The notes beneath the pieces were generated by a model, which saw only the letters and a list, made by a program, of their open reading frames with translations, was not told the DNA's origin and ran no database searches. A program made the position numbers and the translations under genes. A DNA stretch of 38,241 nt from Frigoribacterium sp. (lineage in GTDB: Bacteria; Actinomycetota; Actinomycetes; Actinomycetales; Microbacteriaceae), in the NCBI GenBank assembly GCA_025363205.1, contig JANYEI010000126.1, positions 1 to 38,241 on the forward strand, read 5' to 3'. This document shows, piece by piece, positions 8,275-16,818 of this stretch. Numbering within the stretch: position 1 is the first letter of the stretch; each line of letters opens with the position of its first letter.

Positions 8275-9261
8275 ATGACGGCTCAGAAATCGGTGACCAG
8301 AACCGATGTCGCTCGCTACGCGGGAGTGAGCAGCGCCGTGGTGAGTTACGTGCTCAACGACGGACCAAAGCGTGTAGCCCCTGCCACGCGGCAACGTGTT
8401 CTGGATGCGGTCGCCCTACTCGGATATCGTCCGAATGCGACCGCTCGCGCTCTCAGCCGGGGCAAGGTCGACATGATCGGCATGATCGTGCCCGACATCC
8501 GCAATCCCTATTTCAGCGAACTTGTTTACGCCGTCGACCTTGCCGCTCATGCCCGTGGCCGCAGTCTGTTGGTTATCAACTCGGATGTGCGCCGCTCGGC
8601 AGCACCGAATCACCTCAAAGGGCTTGTGTCCCAGCAGTTCGACGGTCTTGTTCTAGCAGACACGCTCAGTCCGGCCGAAACAGCGCTAATTGTGCGGCTG
8701 AACATCCCGATTGTGCTGATTAATCAGTTCAGAGGTGCCGAAGAATTCATGTCCATCGGAGTCGACTACTTCGATGGCGCGAGGGAGGCCACCGAGCATC
8801 TCATCAATCGAGGTCACAAAAAAATTGCATTCATCGGGGGAACGAATCCCGCTCTCGACCCGCGTGAGCATGGCTGGATGGAGGCTCTAACCGAAGCAGG
8901 CCTGCCACTCGGCCGACGGTACCGAGCCGAGTTCAGTTCGGCGGGCGGGTATGAAGCCGCGATGGAACTTGCACGCGAACCGGACCGCCCCACCGCGGTG
9001 TTCATCGCCTCTGACCAACTCGCGATCGCGGCTTCGGCTGCCTTCCACGCGGCGGGCCTGCGCATTCCTGAGGATATCGCCGTCGTCTCTTTCGACGGTA
9101 CGACGGAATCGAAATACAACTGGCCCCCACTTACAACAATGGTTCAGCCCGTGCAAGCGATGGCAGACGAAGCGATCAATCGTCTGATTGCGGGAACTCC
9201 CGAGCCGACGTTCGTCGAGTATCCGATGAAAATAGTCTTACGCGCGTCGTCCGGCGACTGA
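8275..9261 (+). CDS. LacI-family transcriptional regulator
   Basis: A 328-residue repressor-type protein. Residues 7-27 form the HTH (VTRTDVARYAGVSSAVVSYVL), with the hinge helix around RPNATARALS. The periplasmic-binding-protein-like sensor domain follows (IGMIVPDIRNPYFSELV; later GVDYFDGAREATEHLI and VVSFDGTTESKYNWPPLTTM). ATG 8275 has a strong AAGGAG ribosome binding site. It lies directly after the oxidoreductase and is the natural local regulator of the divergent sugar uptake operon. The inverted repeat at 6767-6797 is the best candidate target. The effector is presumably the transported sugar or a derivative. Confidence 0.94.
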   Translation: MTAQKSVTRTDVARYAGVSSAVVSYVLNDGPKRVAPATRQRVLDAVALLGYRPNATARALSRGKVDMIGMIVPDIRNPYFSELVYAVDLAAHARGRSLLVINSDVRRSAAPNHLKGLVSQQFDGLVLADTLSPAETALIVRLNIPIVLINQFRGAEEFMSIGVDYFDGAREATEHLINRGHKKIAFIGGTNPALDPREHGWMEALTEAGLPLGRRYRAEFSSAGGYEAAMELAREPDRPTAVFIASDQLAIAASAAFHAAGLRIPEDIAVVSFDGTTESKYNWPPLTTMVQPVQAMADEAINRLIAGTPEPTFVEYPMKIVLRASSGD

Positions 9262-9430
9262 GCCACGAGGTGGCGAGTCGTCTAGGGCGTGCCTCCTAAA
9301 TGCTGGTCCAGGTGATGCAGGAGACACCCCAAGTTGAAAACATACAGTTCGCAACTCACCCCAGATGGGCTGCGATTCGTGAGACCTCGACCGGTGACAT
9401 CGGCGATGAGGCGTAGGTCAGCCGACGAAT

Positions 9431-9467
9431 CTCCGTCAGATCCCGCCCGGCACAATTGCCGACGGAG
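9431..9467. terminator. stem-loop between convergent genes
   Basis: CTCCGTC (9431-9437) and GACGGAG (9461-9467) form a perfect 7-bp stem around a loop that itself contains GGCACAATTGCC. It lies between the LacI gene and the decayed gene that converges on it. It could terminate either transcript, but there is no clear U tract. A smaller GCCAC/GTGGC hairpin (9263-9275) directly follows the LacI stop. Confidence 0.35.
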
Positions 9468-9473
9468 GAACCT

Positions 9474-10012
9474 TCAGCGGGGCGGGCGTAGTGAGGTGTC
9501 CAGTGCCTTCATGAGATACGCGACTCGACCCTTGCCAGCTGGCGCGAGGGGATATCGGCTGAGTACAACTATCAGAGTGGGTGTTGCGCGTCGGCGGGCC
9601 CGCTCGATCAGCGCCTCACCTTCGGCTGGGTCATCGCCCGCGCTCAGTTCTGCTGCCCGCGCTGCACTCGCCGCAAAGCGCAGGATGTGTGCGACTTGCG
9701 TGGCGTTGGCCAGGGGGTGCAGATAAGCGGCGGCGGCAGCATCGCCAGCAGCCCGGGCAGCATGCCCCCCGGCTGTGCCAGCCACTTCTTTCGCCGCGCG
9801 ATGCGTGTCCAGGCAGTCACACGCTGCAAGCTCGTTCGTGCGGCACCGTGCCCAAACTACCACGCCGCCCCGATAGCCAAGCGCGGCCGCAAATCTTCCG
9901 ACTTGGCCTCCTCAAACAGGGGAAGCACTTCTTGTGCGCTCTCCACTGCGTATCGGGCGACAACTCGCAGCTCATCCATACTCAGCTCGAAGTCACTTTT
10001 CCCAATCGGCAT
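9474..10012 (-). pseudogene. Imm5-like putative immunity protein, broken
   Basis: Read leftward from ATG 10012, the frame gives MPIGKSDFELSMDELRVVARY and then SAQEVLPLFEEA, the normal start of the actinobacterial putative immunity (Imm5-like) family. It meets TAG right after AIGAAW. The same frame still reads FGHGAARTSLQRVTAW, then a one-base shift near 9800 leads to HRAAKEVAGTAGGHAARAAG, AYLHPLANATQVAHILRFAA and the normal end MKALDTSLRPP. All parts are present and in order, so one nonsense codon and one frameshift inactivate an otherwise full-length gene of about 180 residues. No toxin gene is visible beside it. Recent loss is likely because the similarity remains high throughout. Confidence 0.8.
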
Positions 10013-10280
10013 GTCTCTACTCTCGCTCACGACCGCTCGCAAGCCGGACGGCGAACGCGACAGAACCGGTGCCACACGACCCAACCGCCGACCAACTGAG
10101 TCCGCCAACGGCTTGCGGGACAAGGCAGGTTGTTGACTCAATTCTTGACTGGTGCCCGTGAGCCGGTGTCAGACGATGATGTGGGAAAAGAGTTCTCGCG
10201 CCCCTGGCAGCCCTAGGTAGAAAGCCCTCGCCTGCGACTCGCGGTTGCCCGGAAACGAGCCAAGCCTGTGTTGGTGGAGC

Positions 10281-10652
10281 TCAGCGGCTGATTTCTTGGA
10301 GTGCCCAGGAATTTCCGTCGGGATCGGTGAAGGAGGCGTACCGGACGCCCCCGCCCATGTCGTCGACCTCGGAGACCACTACCCCGCGACCGGTGAGTGT
10401 TCGGCGCGCAGCCTCGATGTCGTCTACGACAAGGTGGATACCCTGAACGGTTGCGGCCTGAGGATCGCTGATACCAACACCGATAACGATCGAGCACGCC
10501 GATCCGGGCGGGGTGAGCTGCACGATGCGCATCCCGTTGCCTGGCTCGACGTCGTGGTCCAGAACGAACCCGACCTGTTCGACATAAAACGCCTTGCTGC
10601 GGTCCACATCCGTCGTAGGAAGCGGAACCAGTTCCAGTCGCATATCCACCAT
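10281..10652 (-). CDS. VOC-superfamily (glyoxalase/bleomycin-resistance fold) protein
   Basis: A 123-residue single-domain protein of the vicinal oxygen chelate superfamily. The first beta-alpha-beta-beta-beta module starts LVPLPTTDVDRSKAFYVEQVG, and the second module holds VQGIHLVVDDIEAARRTL and YASFTDPDGNSWALQEI. Candidate metal ligands are His in GIHLVVDD and Glu in ALQEI. Homologues are dioxygenases, lyases or drug-binding proteins; the substrate cannot be told from sequence. GGAG lies close before ATG 10652, and the next in-frame starts (10649, 10643) are also possible. It diverges from an HxlR regulator across 55 bases that contain an inverted repeat, so co-regulation is likely. Confidence 0.88.
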   Translation of the reverse strand: MVDMRLELVPLPTTDVDRSKAFYVEQVGFVLDHDVEPGNGMRIVQLTPPGSACSIVIGVGISDPQAATVQGIHLVVDDIEAARRTLTGRGVVVSEVDDMGGGVRYASFTDPDGNSWALQEISR

Positions 10653-10661
10653 GTACTCCTA

Positions 10662-10701
10662 GTTTTACGCTGAGCGGCGCCGTAGATATTGGTAGTAAAA
10701 C
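10662..10701. promoter_or_regulatory. inverted repeat, candidate HxlR operator
   Basis: GTTTTAC (10662-10668) and GTAAAAC (10695-10701) are perfect 7-base arms 26 bases apart. They flank almost the whole 55-base space between the VOC gene and the HxlR gene. Both starts lie within ten bases of an arm, so a bound dimer or two dimers would block both promoters. HxlR-type regulators commonly control a divergent neighbour. Confidence 0.4.
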
Positions 10702-10707
10702 AAAACC

Positions 10708-11211
10708 ATGATTGTCGGTGTTATGCAACAAGAAGGTCTGCCGCCACGTGCTGTTCTCGATGAGAACGCGGTTCTGCGGTCATCGTGTCCGATTAACTAC
10801 ACACTCGAAATGGTTGGGGATACCTGGTCGTTGCTGATCGTGCGGGACATTGTCTACTTCGGGAAGAAGACGTTTGGTGAGTTCCGCACTTCTGGGGAAG
10901 GCATCGCCCGAAACATTCTCTCGAACCGACTGGCCCGTCTTGTTGAGCAAGGGATTCTGACCAGACGTCCCCACCCTGATGATGGACGAAAGGACCTGTA
11001 CGAGCTCACCGAAACAGGACTCGATCTCATCCCGATCCTGCTAGCAATGGCCGAATGGGGCGCCACTCACTTCGCAGAATCCGATGCGCCACCAGAGTGG
11101 ATTCAACTCGTGCGCTCTCGCCGGAACGAGATGACCACCCTCATCCGCGACACCGTGCGCAGCGGCGGCGCGATCTTCGCCGGCGAAAACAGCGTCGTCT
11201 CAAGGCCCTGA
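10708..11211 (+). CDS. HxlR-family winged-helix transcriptional regulator
   Basis: A 167-residue MarR-like DNA-binding protein. The HxlR domain runs from about residue 25 to 115. It shows the conserved Cys (SSCPINYTLEMVGDTWSLLI), then FGEFRTSGEGIARNILSNRL as the recognition region and the wing GILTRRPHPDDGRKDLYELTETG. The Cys near residue 30 suggests possible redox or electrophile sensing, as in several HxlR members. ATG 10708 is used; a second ATG at 10723 is equally plausible because neither has a strong ribosome binding site. It most likely represses the divergent VOC gene. Confidence 0.9.
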   Translation: MIVGVMQQEGLPPRAVLDENAVLRSSCPINYTLEMVGDTWSLLIVRDIVYFGKKTFGEFRTSGEGIARNILSNRLARLVEQGILTRRPHPDDGRKDLYELTETGLDLIPILLAMAEWGATHFAESDAPPEWIQLVRSRRNEMTTLIRDTVRSGGAIFAGENSVVSRP

Positions 11212-11646
11212 AATATGGCTCTTGTCGGAAAATGGAGGTGTCCTGCCGTCGCAGAATAGCGGTATCGCTGACCCGCACGGGAGAGGTTGAAAAGTAATTG
11301 GCAGGCTGGACTCGGTGAGCGTGGTTGCGGAATGGTCGCCGTGTCCGTATGACCCGCCCGCATAGAATCCCGCGTGCGTCTTACGCGACAACCGTTTGAG
11401 ACCTTGGCCGTCTTTCAACCTGGCCCATTTCCCATGGGATTCGAGGCGCCGAGGATACAAAACCCGTCAGCTTCTCGTTGAGCGAGCCAGTTGAGGAATT
11501 CCACTGGCTCAAAAAGCATGGGACCAGCTGCTGACCCCCAACGCGTATGCGGATCCATCACACCCACGGCAAAGGACAATGTGCGTGACGGCACAGATGC
11601 ATCGTGAAGGGGTTGCCGAAAGCCACACGTTGTTAGCATCAAAGCC
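11212..11646. other. intergenic, no gene supported
   Basis: This 435-base gap lies between the HxlR gene and a small membrane-protein gene. A minus-strand frame crosses it and runs on over the membrane-protein gene, but it lacks a ribosome binding site and family resemblance. No strong promoter, terminator or repeat stands out. Confidence 0.4.
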
Positions 11647-12021
11647 ATGACCGTCGTGACGAAAGAAGGGCATCGCCCGCTGACGATGCTTTTGCTTTTG
11701 CCGTTGTCGCTAACGGCCGTGGTCGCGATCCTCGGCATCACATCTATTTGGATACTGGCTGTTCCGTTCGGCCCAGAAGTGTGCGCGCTATCAATGCCGG
11801 GTCCTCGCAATTGCTTCGTGGCGGGCCGCGCTTCCGCAGCGCGTCCTGCGACCGTCGCCATCGCGCTGCTCGCAGCGGCAATCATGTTGACCGCCGTATT
11901 TTCCGCGCGATCAAGGCGCGCGATCGATTTCGTCGGTCCGATTGTCCTGCTGATTGCATCAGCCGCTGCCTACCTATCGGCGGCGTGGATCCCTGCCTGG
12001 GCATTCCCATGGTCGAACTGA
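11647..12021 (+). CDS. small hypothetical membrane protein
   Basis: A 124-residue protein I do not recognise. Three hydrophobic stretches are visible: residues about 14-42, 66-86 and 94-115. The second and third are separated by a short basic loop (SARSRRAID). The loop between the first two has two cysteines (CALSMPGPRNC) that could pair outside the membrane. The hydrophobic pattern and a plausible upstream purine stretch (GAAAGAAG region overlaps the start) support a real gene. It stands alone, with no clear operon partner. Confidence 0.6.
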   Translation: MTVVTKEGHRPLTMLLLLPLSLTAVVAILGITSIWILAVPFGPEVCALSMPGPRNCFVAGRASAARPATVAIALLAAAIMLTAVFSARSRRAIDFVGPIVLLIASAAAYLSAAWIPAWAFPWSN

Positions 12022-12345
12022 CGCGACACACAAAGGATGCTTCTCCACGCCGCTGACGATATTCAATCAACTGGTGATGCCGCCATTGTCACGCAAATGC
12101 CCGTGGTAGCTGCCAGGCGAAGTCTCCTGCGCGGGTGAGTCCGCCCACAACTCCCCCGGCCAGCTTTCGGTTCCGTGCCACCCCCGGTCCATCACAACCC
12201 TTCGGATACGAGGCGTCTTGACGATTGGGTGCGATCGTCCGTCGATGTCATTTTCCGAACTCGGCTGCATAAAGTTGCCCGACTTTACGGGGCTTGTGCA
12301 GACGAGTGTTGGTATCGAGCTGTCCGTACTCACCTGCACAAGGCG

Positions 12346-12576
12346 TCAGATTCGCTCCGCGGGCACAGGTTCTGCTGCTTGGAACGGAAGAAGCGCGTCG
12401 TAGTCTTCCAGGGACGCCAACGGGCGCTCATCGGCTGGCAGGGTGCTCAGTACCTGTTCCAGCTCAGTTTCGGCCTCCCCGCGGAGGTAGGCGTAAACGG
12501 TTGCCCAGCTCACGCCGAAGTCCCGCGCGAGAGCCGTCTTCGTCAGCCGACCGATGATCAATTCACCACGTCTCAC
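12346..12576 (-). CDS. small HTH protein or resolvase-like C-terminal fragment
   Basis: A possible 76-residue product starting at GTG 12576. Residues 8-33 (IGRLTKTALARDFGVSWATV) form a convincing helix-turn-helix like those at the end of resolvases or in small site-specific regulators. The rest (ETELEQVLSTLPADERPLAS) is acidic and unrecognised. No catalytic recombinase domain lies upstream, so it may be a truncated recombinase or an independent small DNA-binding protein. The surrounding DNA (12.0-12.9 kb) looks like scar sequence. Confidence 0.45.
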   Translation of the reverse strand: MRRGELIIGRLTKTALARDFGVSWATVYAYLRGEAETELEQVLSTLPADERPLASLEDYDALLPFQAAEPVPAERI

Positions 12577-12656
12577 GTCTCACGTCGCACGACTCGCGAC
12601 CGACACTCGGACGAGAGAATATACGGCACGACGAGCTGCCCAGGGCAAGGCCAAAA

Positions 12657-12860
12657 ATGAAATCATGCGCGGCGCCCTCAATCACCGACCTTCGCACCCT
12701 GCGCCTGGAACTTCACATCACCCTCCCAGACGCCGCCGGACACTTCAACACCTGGCCTGCCACCCTGTCCCGAATCGAACGAGGACTCTGCCGAGACGCC
12801 AACCTCGCAAGCCACGTGCGGGACTGGCTCCACGAGAAAAAAACCCGAAACAACAATTCG
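12657..12860 (+). pseudogene. XRE-like HTH fragment
   Basis: From ATG 12657 the frame reads ITDLRTLRLELHITLPDAAG and then HFNTWPATLSRIERG and LASHVRDWLHE. This is the pattern of small actinobacterial XRE-type HTH proteins (LRxLR, TLxDAAxxFxTWPxxLSRIExG). After about residue 60 the similarity stops. The frame then stays open to 13118, antisense to the ABC permease gene, which is not credible coding sequence. The gene has therefore probably lost its true end, or its stop has been mutated. Confidence 0.45.
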
Positions 12861-12914
12861 CAACTACAGGACCATCACGTACGGGCACGGCCGCACCACG
12901 CACGTCCGCCGCGT

Positions 12915-13844
12915 TCAGCTCGAGATGTCCTTGCGGCGGAACCACAAGACCGCCACAGTGGTGGAGAGCAGGGCGTAGATCAGGGCCGACAGCACGGAGT
13001 CGGCGATCGGGGCGTAGTCGATGCGGGCGTTGAAGAACTCGCGGAAGGCATCCGTGTTCCACGTGGGGAGGTAGTGGCGCACCTCCCCCAGATCCGGGAT
13101 GCGCTCGAGGATGCTTGACAGGATGGAGGTGATCACCACCCCTCCCGCCGCCGCGAGTGGGGCCTCCGCTAGAACGGTGAACATCGTTCCGAGTGCCGCC
13201 GCCCATGACAGGTGGAGGCAGATGATCGCGACCGCCGCCAGGATTCGCAGGAGGGATTCGCCCATCCCGAGCTGCGGTCCGACGGGGATCTGGATGCCGC
13301 CACCACCGTAGGAGATCGTTCCAACCAGCAGTGACATGCCGGTGAGCAGCAGGATGCCGACCACGAGAACGGTCCAAGACACCAGCACCTTCACGAACAG
13401 CAGTCGGGTGCGCCCCACGGGAATCGTGAGCAGGTACTTCAGCGTGGATCTCGACGCCTCGCCAGCGATCATGTCTCCGAAAAGCAGTGCCACGACGAGT
13501 GTCAGCAGGAATCCGGCGGTGATCACGAGGATGAACGCCGTGAACGTCGTGCCGCTTGCCTGCGCAAACGCGGCGAGATCGGTCCTTCCGGCCGCGGGAC
13601 CCCCGGCTCCACCGATGAGGAACGCGAGGCGCACAACCACCGGAAGCAGAGCGAAGATGATGAGCACGACCCGGACGCGCCACTGGCTGATCTGCCGGGC
13701 AAATTCGATCCGGATCGGCATAGTGCGGCGAACCGAGGCGGCGGTCCCGGGGATCGGGCCGGGGCTCCACGGAGATGACGTGCCAGCCGAGGTCGCCGCC
13801 GAAGCGGGAGCCGGGATCGAGGCCGGCACATCTGTCGTGCTCAT
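12915..13844 (-). CDS. ABC-2-type transporter permease
   Basis: A 309-residue membrane protein forming the channel of an ABC-2-type exporter. The N-terminal 50 residues are Ala/Pro/Ser-rich and probably cytoplasmic. Six hydrophobic segments follow, starting at about residue 59. The segment after the second helix (LFGDMIAGEASRSTLKYLLT) is typical of ABC-2 permeases working with a NatA-like ATPase, and the third region carries PVGRTRLLFVKVL. Its ATG overlaps the stop of the upstream fusion gene by one base (TAATG), so the two products are translationally coupled and surely form one complex. The cargo is unknown. Confidence 0.88.
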   Translation of the reverse strand: MSTTDVPASIPAPASAATSAGTSSPWSPGPIPGTAASVRRTMPIRIEFARQISQWRVRVVLIIFALLPVVVRLAFLIGGAGGPAAGRTDLAAFAQASGTTFTAFILVITAGFLLTLVVALLFGDMIAGEASRSTLKYLLTIPVGRTRLLFVKVLVSWTVLVVGILLLTGMSLLVGTISYGGGGIQIPVGPQLGMGESLLRILAAVAIICLHLSWAAALGTMFTVLAEAPLAAAGGVVITSILSSILERIPDLGEVRHYLPTWNTDAFREFFNARIDYAPIADSVLSALIYALLSTTVAVLWFRRKDISS

Positions 13845-16600
13845 TAAATGATCCCTTCCGTGCCCACCATCTCGAGGAAGGTCTCCTCGAGGTGCCGCCC
13901 GCGGGTGACCGAGCGGATGCCGATCCCGTTCTCCGTGATCGCGGCCACGACGGCCTCCGGGCCGTTCCCCGCCGGCAGCACGCGGATGGTACCGGGGGCG
14001 GTCATGAGCGCCTCAGCGCCATCGAGTCGATGGACGGCGTGCAGGGCGGCCTCGACATCCGTCACCTCGATGGTGAGCTCGCTTGATTCTCCGGCGAGTT
14101 CTGCGACAGGTCCCGCGGCGAGCAGGCGGCCGCGGGCCATCACCACGACGTCGGAGCAGGTCTGTTCGACCTCGCCGAGGAGGTGCGACGACACGATCAC
14201 GGTGCGTCCGGTCTCGGCGTAACGGCGGAGCACCCCGCGCAGGGCGAAGATCTGGGGCGGGTCGAGTCCGTTGGTCGGCTCGTCGAGGATGAGAAGTTCT
14301 GGCATCCCGAGCATCGCCTGAGCGATGGCCAGGCGCTGTTTCATGCCCTGGCTGTAGCCGCCGACGCGTCGATTCACCGCCGAGCCGAGGTCGGCGATGT
14401 CCAGCGCCTCGGCCAGGCGCGCGTCCGCGCGAGGACGCCCCGACGCGGCCCAGAACAGCTGGAGATTGCGTCGGCCGGAGAGGTGGGGAAGGAAGCCCGG
14501 CCCTTCGATGAAGCAGCCGACCCTCGTCAGCACCCGGGATCCCGGGGAGACCTTCTCGCCGAAGATCTCGATCTCGCCTGCGTCGGGTCGAAGCAGTCCG
14601 GTGACCATACGGAGCGCGGTGGTCTTGCCCGCCCCGTTTGGGCCGAGAAGGCCGAGCACCTGGCCCTGCTGCACCGTGAATGAGAGGTCGTCCACCGCGC
14701 GGAACCCGGCGCCATAGGTCTTGGTGAGGCCACGGATCGCCAGCGGAGGCGCGTCATCCGGTCGCCCAGCTGGTGGCCCAGCGACTGGCCCTGGGTGATC
14801 CCGGCGTCGATCGGCGATCGCCGCGATCGCCGCGAGCATGAGGCCGAGCAAGAGAACCATCGGGATGCCGATGAGCGCCGCCGCCGACGGCGCACCGCCA
14901 CCGACGGCAGGGTCCGCTGAGGCAACCGTTGGCAAGGAGAGGGCGCCCTCGGTGTTCACGACGAAGGTCGCGGATGTAGCGGAGCCCTGGTAGCCCGCAT
15001 CCGTCGTACGCAGCGAGAGGGCGATTTTGTCGCCGCGCTCGAAGCGCCAGGTCGTTGCCGGCAGGGTCAACCGCACCCGGGTCGCCGAGCCGTCCGCGGG
15101 GAGGGAAACGCGCATCGGCGCGACACCACCACCGACCGCGATGTCAGAGTCTCCCGAGGAGACCCGCAGCTGGGCGAACAGCAGCACCTCGACCGGGGCA
15201 CCGGATCGCGAGGAATCACGCACCTCTCCGCGGAAGCGCGGCAGCCGTACGTCGACCGTCACGGTCGGGGAGCCGGCGAGCACAAACGGAGTGCTAATAG
15301 ATCCGGTGGCGAATTTCGCCTGTTGTGCGGGTTGCGCGATAGGACCGGCGATTCCGCTGCCGCTGCCCCCAGTGCCCCCGATGACCGAGTCGACCGCACC
15401 GATTCCGGGCAGCGACGAGATCGTCGCAGGCAGCCCTCCCGGGGGATTTACGACGATGCCGAAGCGACCATTCAGCGGCAGCGTTCTGAGGCTGCCACCA
15501 TCCAGTCCCGGATACCGGGCGGCGACGCGGGTCTCGGCGAATCCGCGGGCCGAGGTCGGCACTGTGAATGAGAAGGGTTCTGACGAAGCGTGTCGAGGGG
15601 ACCTGCCACGCAGGTGGGCGAAGAGCCACTTGTCTACGACGCCGTCCGTGCCGGCCGTCTGGCCTCCGTCGTGCCCCCCGGCGAACCAGGACACCGTTAC
15701 CGGTGCGCCCGCCGCGGTGATCGCGCGCTCGTTCGCGTCGGATTGGTCGAGTCCGAAGAGCGTGTCCTGCCGGCCCTGCAGAAGCAGTGTTGGCGCGGTC
15801 ATGCCTGAGAGCACCGAGGCGGGAGAGGATGCCTCGAGGAGCGTGCGATCCGCGGCATCGAGCTGTCCGCCACCGACGAGTTTCGTATACAGGGTGCAGA
15901 GCTCGGCGGTGAAGCGCCCGCAGGCTCCATAGAACGGCGATGCCGCTGCGCCGAAAAGCTGGGTCGCCCAGGCCTGCTTGAAGACGCCGGGCGCTGGCGC
16001 CGCGCCATCCGCTGCCGCCGACTGGGGCACAAGCGCTTGCGCGAGGTCATTCCAGGTGATGGCCGCGACGACCGTGACAATGCGCGGGTCTGTCGCGCCG
16101 AGAATGAGCGCGAGCGCGCCCCCGTAGGAGGCTCCGACGACGCCGATGACCGGGTCGCCGTCTCGCGTCTCGACCTCAGGGCGGCTGGCCAACACATCGA
16201 CAAGCCGTTTCGCGTCGGCGACCTCGTAGTCGAGGGAGTCGAGGGAGATCCGTCCGCCGGAACGACCGAATCCGCGTGCGGAGTACGCCATTACGACATA
16301 GCCCTCGCGGCGCATCCGCTCGGCATCTTTCGCGACTGAACGCTTGGATCCGCCGAATCCGTGGGCAAGAAGCACAGCCGGGGCGGGTCGGGATGTCGCT
16401 GGCAGGTACAGGTCGACGTCCAGGCTGATGGTCGCAGCAGATCCCGGTGCCGATGGCACGTCGACGCGAAAGGTCTCCGACGGTCCCGTTGTTTCAGCGG
16501 CGGATGCGGGGGATGCGGCGGATGCGGGGGCGACCAGAACTGCGAACATCACCACCGCGCCGAGTGCCATCCGCCAGCCGCGGCCGTGTGAGCGGCTCAT
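13844..16600 (-). CDS. secreted-type alpha/beta hydrolase fused to an ABC ATPase
   Basis: A 918-residue two-part protein. Residues 1-35 look like a signal peptide. Residues 40-330 are an X-Pro dipeptidyl-peptidase/CocE-type alpha/beta hydrolase with Ser158 in GASYG, Asp279 in GRQD and His310 in GGHDGG. Residues 340-550 resemble the CocE C-terminal jelly-roll. A single membrane helix (about 574-596) leads to a cytoplasmic ABC ATPase (620-918) with Walker A GPNGAGKT (653-660), signature YSQGM (749-753), Walker B LLILDEP (769-775) and H-loop His806. The topology therefore puts the hydrolase outside and the ATPase inside, joined by one helix. ATG 16600 is chosen because AAGGA precedes it; the earlier ATG 16642 would spoil the signal peptide. 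The coupled permease completes an exporter. Role inferred: processing or releasing a peptide or ester cargo as it is exported. Confidence 0.9.
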   Translation of the reverse strand: MSRSHGRGWRMALGAVVMFAVLVAPASAASPASAAETTGPSETFRVDVPSAPGSAATISLDVDLYLPATSRPAPAVLLAHGFGGSKRSVAKDAERMRREGYVVMAYSARGFGRSGGRISLDSLDYEVADAKRLVDVLASRPEVETRDGDPVIGVVGASYGGALALILGATDPRIVTVVAAITWNDLAQALVPQSAAADGAAPAPGVFKQAWATQLFGAAASPFYGACGRFTAELCTLYTKLVGGGQLDAADRTLLEASSPASVLSGMTAPTLLLQGRQDTLFGLDQSDANERAITAAGAPVTVSWFAGGHDGGQTAGTDGVVDKWLFAHLRGRSPRHASSEPFSFTVPTSARGFAETRVAARYPGLDGGSLRTLPLNGRFGIVVNPPGGLPATISSLPGIGAVDSVIGGTGGSGSGIAGPIAQPAQQAKFATGSISTPFVLAGSPTVTVDVRLPRFRGEVRDSSRSGAPVEVLLFAQLRVSSGDSDIAVGGGVAPMRVSLPADGSATRVRLTLPATTWRFERGDKIALSLRTTDAGYQGSATSATFVVNTEGALSLPTVASADPAVGGGAPSAAALIGIPMVLLLGLMLAAIAAIADRRRDHPGPVAGPPAGRPDDAPPLAIRGLTKTYGAGFRAVDDLSFTVQQGQVLGLLGPNGAGKTTALRMVTGLLRPDAGEIEIFGEKVSPGSRVLTRVGCFIEGPGFLPHLSGRRNLQLFWAASGRPRADARLAEALDIADLGSAVNRRVGGYSQGMKQRLAIAQAMLGMPELLILDEPTNGLDPPQIFALRGVLRRYAETGRTVIVSSHLLGEVEQTCSDVVVMARGRLLAAGPVAELAGESSELTIEVTDVEAALHAVHRLDGAEALMTAPGTIRVLPAGNGPEAVVAAITENGIGIRSVTRGRHLEETFLEMVGTEGII

Positions 16601-16673
16601 GGAATTGTCCTTCGAGTGACAGGGTGATGGAGGCACGAGCATACGTGGTCGGGCCGAAAACTCGCCTTTGCCC

Positions 16674-16712
16674 TAACGCCGACTGAAAACAGGGCCGCTA
16701 CCGCCAAGGTGG
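16674..16712 (+). repeat. 39-nt degenerate repeat, copy B
   Basis: Partner of the sequence at 3096-3134, which is inverted relative to this copy; 33 of 39 positions agree and 16 consecutive bases are identical. It lies about 100 bases ahead of the recognisable transposase remnant and is probably part of the insertion sequence or its end. Confidence 0.5.
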
Positions 16713-16818
16713 ACTGGCTGACCCACCTGTAAGAAAGCATTGAGAAGAAACTCGCCGCCGTGCACTACCGGCCGCAAGCCAACCCGAACCGGTTGGCCCG
16801 TTCAACCTGTCCTCATCA

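Noticed and set aside
11415-11885. minus-strand 156-codon frame
   Set aside because: It runs antisense over the small membrane-protein gene, lacks a ribosome binding site and resembles no family; the plus-strand product has a coherent membrane pattern.
12067-12339. minus-strand 90-codon frame
   Set aside because: Composition is unlike a folded protein, there is no family resemblance and no ribosome binding site.
12745-13770. minus-strand 341-codon frame over the ABC permease
   Set aside because: It is the GC-driven shadow of the permease gene in another frame, rich in Arg, Gly, His and Pro without motifs.
15027-15932. plus-strand 301-codon frame
   Set aside because: It is antisense to the hydrolase-ABC fusion, which has complete catalytic motifs; the antisense product has none.
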